A stretch of DNA of 12,630 bases from Reticulascus tulasneorum (taxonomy: Eukaryota; Ascomycota; Sordariomycetes; Glomerellales; Reticulascaceae), in contig LSAX01000023.1 of assembly GCA_001557505.1 (NCBI GenBank), positions 1 through 12,630 on the forward strand, written 5' to 3'. The notes under the pieces were generated by a model, which was given only the letters and a program-made list of their open reading frames with translations, was not told the DNA's origin and made no database searches. The translations under genes were made by a program, and so were the position numbers. How positions within the stretch are numbered: the stretch's first letter is position 1; every line of letters begins with the position of its first letter. Below are positions 8,753-12,630 of this stretch, one piece after another.

Positions 8753-9001
8753 TGTCCCCGGTGATCATAAATAAGTAACCTTAATATAATATAATAAGCT
8801 AAATAAAAAGTTTATAATATTATTAATTTTACTAACTATTCTACTAAACATCAAGGTAAAAAGGAAAGAAAGAAAACAGCTTATAACTACTATTATAAAT
8901 AAAAAAGAAAACTCTATAATAATCATATAACCTCATACCTAACTCTACCTAATAGTTAATAATAAATAGTAATAACCAGTAACACCTAACCTGTTCCATC
9001 A
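8753..9001 (-). repeat. Putative 5' LTR of the gypsy element
   Basis: On the plus strand it begins tgtccccggtgatcat and could end either at ...ccagtaaca (8984) or at ...ttccatca (9001). Both give the TG...CA ends required of LTRs; on the minus strand these are TG...CCGGGGACA. The length of 232-249 bp suits a fungal gypsy LTR. It lies at the expected distance (about 3 kb) upstream of RT and abuts the truncated hAT copy 2. The second LTR is not in the window, so there is no direct proof, and no primer-binding site is convincing after mutation. Confidence 0.5.
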
Positions 9002-9017
9002 TATTTCTATTATATAA

Positions 9018-10899
9018 ACATTTTATATTAATATTATATTAATATATATAAATTCAGGTTTTAAAATTAATTATAAGTTAATTAGCTTTAAAAAACTAAA
9101 TGAAAATTATATTAGTTTATATATTTATAATAAATTTATAAATATATTAATTAATTATCTAAGTTTAAAATTATTTATTATTAATAAGTAAGTTTAATTT
9201 GTAATATATATATATATATTAATTTTACTAATTATATATTTAATATTATATAAGATAATATATTAAATAATAATATATTTATTAATATTTTAAAAATTTT
9301 ATTATAAGTCTTTTAATAAAGAATTTATAAATGATATTAGACATATTATATATATTATTAATATAATAATATAAGATATATTAAAAAGCTATATATTAAA
9401 TAATAATACAGAAAATTAATTATTAGATTTTACAGAAAATCTAAATGAAAATATAAATATAGAAAACGAAGATATATTTATTAATATAAATAAGTTAATA
9501 TTAAAATTAATTAATTATATAACTAATTTAATATTATAAATATTATTAATAAAATACAGAAAATTGCTATGTTAATTAAATATATATAAAAAAACCGAAA
9601 ATTATTATTAAAAATAATTAATAAATATAAAAAAGAAAGAATTATACTTCTTGATTATAATATTAAATAAATACCTCTTAATAAATTAAAAAAATTATTT
9701 TTTAATTTAAATATAAATTAATATTATATAAATAATATTATATTTATTAATTATTTTATAGATAATATAACTTAATAAAATTTAACATATTATATAATTA
9801 TTATAAACCTTAAATTAAAATAACTTTTAATTTATATTTTAAATAATATAACAAATCGAGAATTTAAAAAAGCATTTTTAACTGATTTTAAATAGAATTT
9901 TTTAATAGATTTAAAAAATATATTTAAAATATTTGTTAAATTATCTATTAAATTATAAAGAGAAACTTATATTATTTTTAATAAAAGATTATTATTTATT
10001 TATTAAATATATAATAAATTAAAATCTTTTATTAATAAATATAAAAAATCTAATTGAAAAATCTAGATTTAATAAGTCTTTTATATTTAATTTTATATTC
10101 TTATATTAATAATATTATAAAAAGATTATTATAATAATTTTATTATTATAATTTAAAATAAAATTATTAAATTAGAAAAATATTTTCTTTGAAAATTAAA
10201 TTCTAATTGATAAATAATTATAAACCTTATTTATTAAGACTTATATTAAATCATAGATTTAAATTAAGTCATTTTAATAAAGGTGGTTTATTATATTTTT
10301 ATCTGAATATTAATAAAGATATAACTAATTTATTAAAGTTTGAATATTTAAAGTAAATTATTAAGTTTAAAATTATATTTTATTATTATTTACTAACCTT
10401 AATTAAGCTAAAAACCGAAATTAATCTTTGATATAATAATATATTTACTAAGTCTTTTAATAAATTAAATATAAATATTTATAATAATTAACAAAGTTTA
10501 AATTTAGATTTAGATGATGATATATATATTTCTTAAAGAAATATAAAAGAAAAATATATTATATATTTAAAAGAAAATATAATAAATAAAAAGGTAAGTT
10601 AAATATTTATTTAATAATTATATTTAATATATTAATATTATTATATAAGTTAAACTTTTAAATTATTAGAAAAATAACATTATTCGATTTTTATATTAAG
10701 TATTTTAATTAAAAAGATTTTAGCTATTTTAGTTATATTTATTTTTATTAAATATGTATTTTTTATAAAAGGAAATATTATTTCTAAAAATTGAAATAAA
10801 TTAAACAGCTTATATTATTAAACAGCTTATATTATTAAAAGTTAGAAAATTAAAGATATTAAGGATTTAGAATTATAATTATAAAAAATAGAAGATTAG
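9018..10899 (+). pseudogene. hAT transposase pseudogene (copy 2), 5'-truncated and heavily mutated
   Basis: This is related to copy 1 but clearly diverged. Homology starts at about 9018, just after the position of the DIWTSN motif in copy 1, so the N-terminus and the first catalytic region are missing. Matching stretches include NYKLIS-F-KKL (about 9070-9105), YIYNKFINIL (about 9121-9150), KIRDN-type sequence at about 9251, IT-stop-stop-NLTYYI (about 9768-9800; TRWNSTY in copy 1), KLEKYF (about 10168-10186), LLYFYLNI (about 10285-10310) and ILSILIKKILAI (about 10693-10728). Stops and W/Q losses are frequent and CpA is nearly absent. Introns equivalent to several in copy 1 are present (for example GTAAGT near 9186, GTAAAT near 10351 with tactaac, and GTAAGT near 10592), but intron 4 is missing. 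A 17-bp duplication at 10803-10836 breaks the frame near the end. Confidence 0.8.
10803..10836 (+). repeat. Perfect 17-bp tandem duplication in copy 2
   Basis: aaacagcttatattatt is repeated twice without mismatch (10803-10819 and 10820-10836), over codons equivalent to KQLILL of copy 1. Seventeen is not a multiple of three, so the duplication shifts the frame of the dimerisation domain. Confidence 0.9.
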
Positions 10900-11078
10900 A
10901 TTTTTATTATATATATATATATATTTAATAAATATATTATTTTATTTTATTTTATATATTTTATTTTAATTATTATATATTTAAATATACGAAAAAACTA
11001 ACTTAGTAAATAATTATGAAACCGTTAGTAAAATCTAAATAAAGTAGCTTACGAGATCGGTGACGGCTATATAAGGCC
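10900..11078. other. Spacer between hAT copies 2 and 3
   Basis: Positions 10905-10985 are simple AT-rich DNA with runs of at and tttta. Positions 10986-11078 are less AT-biased and retain CpG and CpA (acgagatcggtgacggc), so they may be host or unrecognised single-copy sequence. I see no recognisable right terminus for copy 2 and no gene. Confidence 0.5.
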
Positions 11079-11086
11079 TAAGGTTG

Positions 11087-11295
11087 TAAATTTAGTCATT
11101 AGTCAAGTTAACTTAGTCAGATTAAGATTAATTTATTTAGTCTTAATTAATTATTTAAGTGACTAAAATTAGTCTTAGTTAATTGTTTAAATGACTAAAT
11201 TTAGTCTTAGTTAAATAAAAATTTGACTAAAAGAATTAATTTTAATCTTAGTTAAATTTTTATTTGACTAAGATTAATCTTAGTCTAATTTAGTC
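11087..11295. repeat. Subterminal palindrome cluster of copy 3
   Basis: There are many ttagtc and gactaa motifs, several as near-perfect palindromes: gactaaaattagtc (about 11161-11174), gactaaatttagtc (about 11193-11206) and gactaagattaatcttagtc (about 11266-11285). By analogy with other hAT elements these are likely transposase-binding sites. Confidence 0.75.
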
Positions 11296-11331
11296 TGATT
11301 AAAATGATTAAAATGATTAAAATGATTAAAA
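11296..11331. repeat. 9-bp tandem repeat, four units
   Basis: tgattaaaa is repeated four times perfectly. It lies in the 3' untranslated side of copy 3, between the subterminal palindromes and the 17-bp array. Confidence 0.93.
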
Positions 11332-11340
11332 GTTTATATT

Positions 11341-11429
11341 TAAAATAACTTAATAATTAAAATAACTTAATAATTAAAATAACTTAATAATTAAAATAAC
11401 TTAATAATTAAAATAACTTAATAATTAAA
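11341..11429. repeat. 17-bp tandem repeat, about five units
   Basis: taaaataacttaataat-type units (17-bp period) run without evident mismatches up to the stop codon side of the copy 3 transposase. Absence of mutations between units suggests a recent or ongoing slippage expansion. Confidence 0.9.
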
Positions 11430-11440
11430 TATTTAACTAA

Positions 11441-12630
11441 CTAACTAACTAAATAACAAACTAATAAAATAAATAATAAATATAATAAAAAATTCTTATA
11501 AATAATTTTCTTCTTCTATTTCTTTATTATTACTTTCTCTACTTTCTTTAATATTATTTAAACTAACTTTTAATTTATATAATATAATTAATTTCCAACT
11601 TTTTAACAATATTAATTGTTTAATCCGTTTTAAGCTTAGCTTATTTTTATTTCTAATAATAATATTATTATTAATAGAGAAAACCTTTTTTATAACTGTT
11701 AAAGTAGCTGGAATAGCTAAAATCGACGAGTTATAATATTTAAAATAAGAAATCGTTTATTATTATATTTCTAATATAATAAAAGATCAATTTATTATTT
11801 AAATAAATTAGTAATTTTAATTATATATATATTTAAATAAATATTTACTTACTGTTTTAAAAACTAAAGGTTCTTTTAAATAAGTTAAATATTCTTTTTA
11901 ATATTATTTATGTTTTCAAATAATTTATTATCTAAATCTGAATTAGTATTTATTTGTTAAATAATCATATTATTATCATAATTTTCTTGTTTAATTCGTC
12001 GAAAGATATTTTTAAATCTGTTATAATAGGTATAATTATTTCGCTTTTAAGTCTATTTAATTATTAATTAATAATTATTAATAATTATAATATAAGAATA
12101 ACTTATTTTAAATATTCGATTTTAAGTAAATTTATTACATTTGTAAAAATAGCCGGATATAAATATAATAAAGTTCTAAATGTAAAATGGTTAATTTTAA
12201 AGTTAAAATTAATAATAATATTAATAAAAAAAGCTTTATAGCTTTCTAATATAATATTATTCATTTTTAAAAGAAAATATTTTTCAAGCTTATTAATATT
12301 AGCTTTAATAGCTTTTATATAAGCTTGATAATAAGAAGTCTATATAAGTTAATATATTAAGAATTTTAATTTAAGAAAATTAATAACTTACTAAATTATT
12401 ATTAACTTGAATTGATATTCAAAATTAGATAATAAAAAATCTAATTTCTTAAAGATTGATAAATATATAATAATCTAGTATTTAAAATTATATAAGTTTC
12501 TCTTTATAATTTAATAGAAGGTTTAAACGAATATTCGAATATTTCTTTTAATTCGTTTAAAGCCGTAAATTCGATATTTGTTAATATATTTTTCTTATAT
12601 TCGATATTTGTTATAACTTTTCTGATATAT
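11441..12630 (-). pseudogene. hAT transposase pseudogene (copy 3), C-terminal half
   Basis: On the minus strand from the window edge: a segment reading NELKEIFEYSFKPSIKL (about 12500-12550); KLEKYF (about 12277-12294) and the following FRTLLYLYPAIFTNVINLL segment (about 12120-12185), equivalent to LLYFYLAISKDIINLL in copy 1; then the dimerisation domain with TRRF, LAIPAT, KVFSINNNII and KQLILLKSWK (about 11590-11740). The gene ends at a TAG at 11441-11443. Introns: 12340-12391 (GTAAGT...ATAG), 12053-12106 (donor now AT) and 11771-11852 (GTAAGT, tactaat, TTAG). A one-base loss between TRRF and LAIPAT and an in-frame TAA (for example after PSIKL) make it a pseudogene. The C-terminal tail is acidic (KESRESNNKEIEEE) and longer than that of copy 1. 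Confidence 0.82.
11771..11852 (-). other. Intron of hAT copy 3, equivalent to the last intron of copy 1
   Basis: On the minus strand the donor is GTAAGT (11852-11847), a tactaat branch-like site is present, and the acceptor is ATTAG (ending at 11771). It lies just before the KYNNKRF...TRRF segment, the same position as 4871-4947 in copy 1. Confidence 0.8.

Larger units (their letters stand above)
11079..12630 (-). mobile_element. hAT element (copy 3), 3' portion, running off the right edge
   Basis: The terminus taaggttgtaaatttag (11079-11095) resembles the copy 1 end caaggttgtgaaattag, with differences mostly of the C-to-T and G-to-A kind. The transposase is on the minus strand and its C-terminus lies about 360 bp inside, which fits the 3' end of an element whose 5' part is right of the window. 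The 8 bp outside, ataaggcc (11071-11078), would be the target duplication, to be matched off-window. The subterminal repeats (gactaa/ttagtc palindromes) differ from those of copy 1, so it belongs to a different subfamily. Confidence 0.75.

Noticed and set aside
8740..8760. Primer-binding site next to the putative LTR
   Set aside because: The sequence after the LTR edge on the minus strand (gttataaaatatc) shows no clear tRNA 3'-end complement. RIP may have erased it.
12569..12613. Direct repeat attcgatatttgtta (12569-12583 and 12599-12613)
   Set aside because: It is a single 30-bp-spaced duplication within decayed transposase coding sequence at the window edge, too short and isolated to interpret.
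1..12630. Mitochondrial or apicomplexan/Dictyostelium origin because of the extreme AT content
   Set aside because: I see no mitochondrial genes, tRNAs or rRNAs. Spliceosomal introns, LTR and hAT elements and the CpA-to-TpA pattern point to nuclear fungal DNA.

Overview
This window looks like a transposon graveyard from an AT-rich compartment of a filamentous ascomycete genome. I find no host gene in it. The base composition is extremely AT-rich. CpA and TpG are scarce while TpA is abundant, and the codons that should read Gln (CAA/CAG) or Trp (TGG) are the ones that have become stops. This is the footprint expected of repeat-induced point mutation (RIP), a process restricted to fungi. Short GT...AG introns of about 50-80 bp with CTAAC/CTAAT-like branch sites support a fungal nuclear origin. 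The species cannot be named from this sequence.

Layout, left to right. (1) 1-587: the terminal part of a hAT-type DNA transposon or a non-autonomous derivative. It holds a 31-bp minisatellite, short subterminal repeats and a terminus ending in cacaaccctg. (2) 588-1728 and 5478-8752: two halves of one Ty3/gypsy LTR retrotransposon on the minus strand. The right half holds a putative 5' LTR, the gag/protease zone and the N-terminal half of reverse transcriptase (RT). The left half holds the RT catalytic region and RNase H. Integrase is not in the window. (3) 1729-5477: a complete 3,749-bp hAT element (copy 1, plus strand) inserted in the gypsy RT. It is bounded by matching terminal inverted repeats and a perfect 8-bp target-site duplication, ATTATATA. 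Its transposase pseudogene (about 2317-5198) has about ten introns and recognisable hAT motifs. (4) about 9018-10899: a second, more heavily mutated and 5'-truncated hAT transposase copy (copy 2, plus strand), directly beyond the gypsy LTR. (5) 10900-11078: non-repetitive filler. (6) 11079-12630: the 3' end of a third hAT element (copy 3, minus strand) of another subfamily, running off the window.

How the pieces relate: the simplest order of events is that copy 2 is oldest, the gypsy element landed in or beside it, and copy 1 (and probably the element ending at 587) later landed in the gypsy. Reading the minus strand across the copy 1 insertion, with one target-site copy counted once, restores the RT reading frame. 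That independently confirms the insertion boundaries. The most notable comparison is between copies 1 and 2: a 61-bp intron in copy 1 is exactly absent from copy 2. Nothing here appears able to make a working protein.
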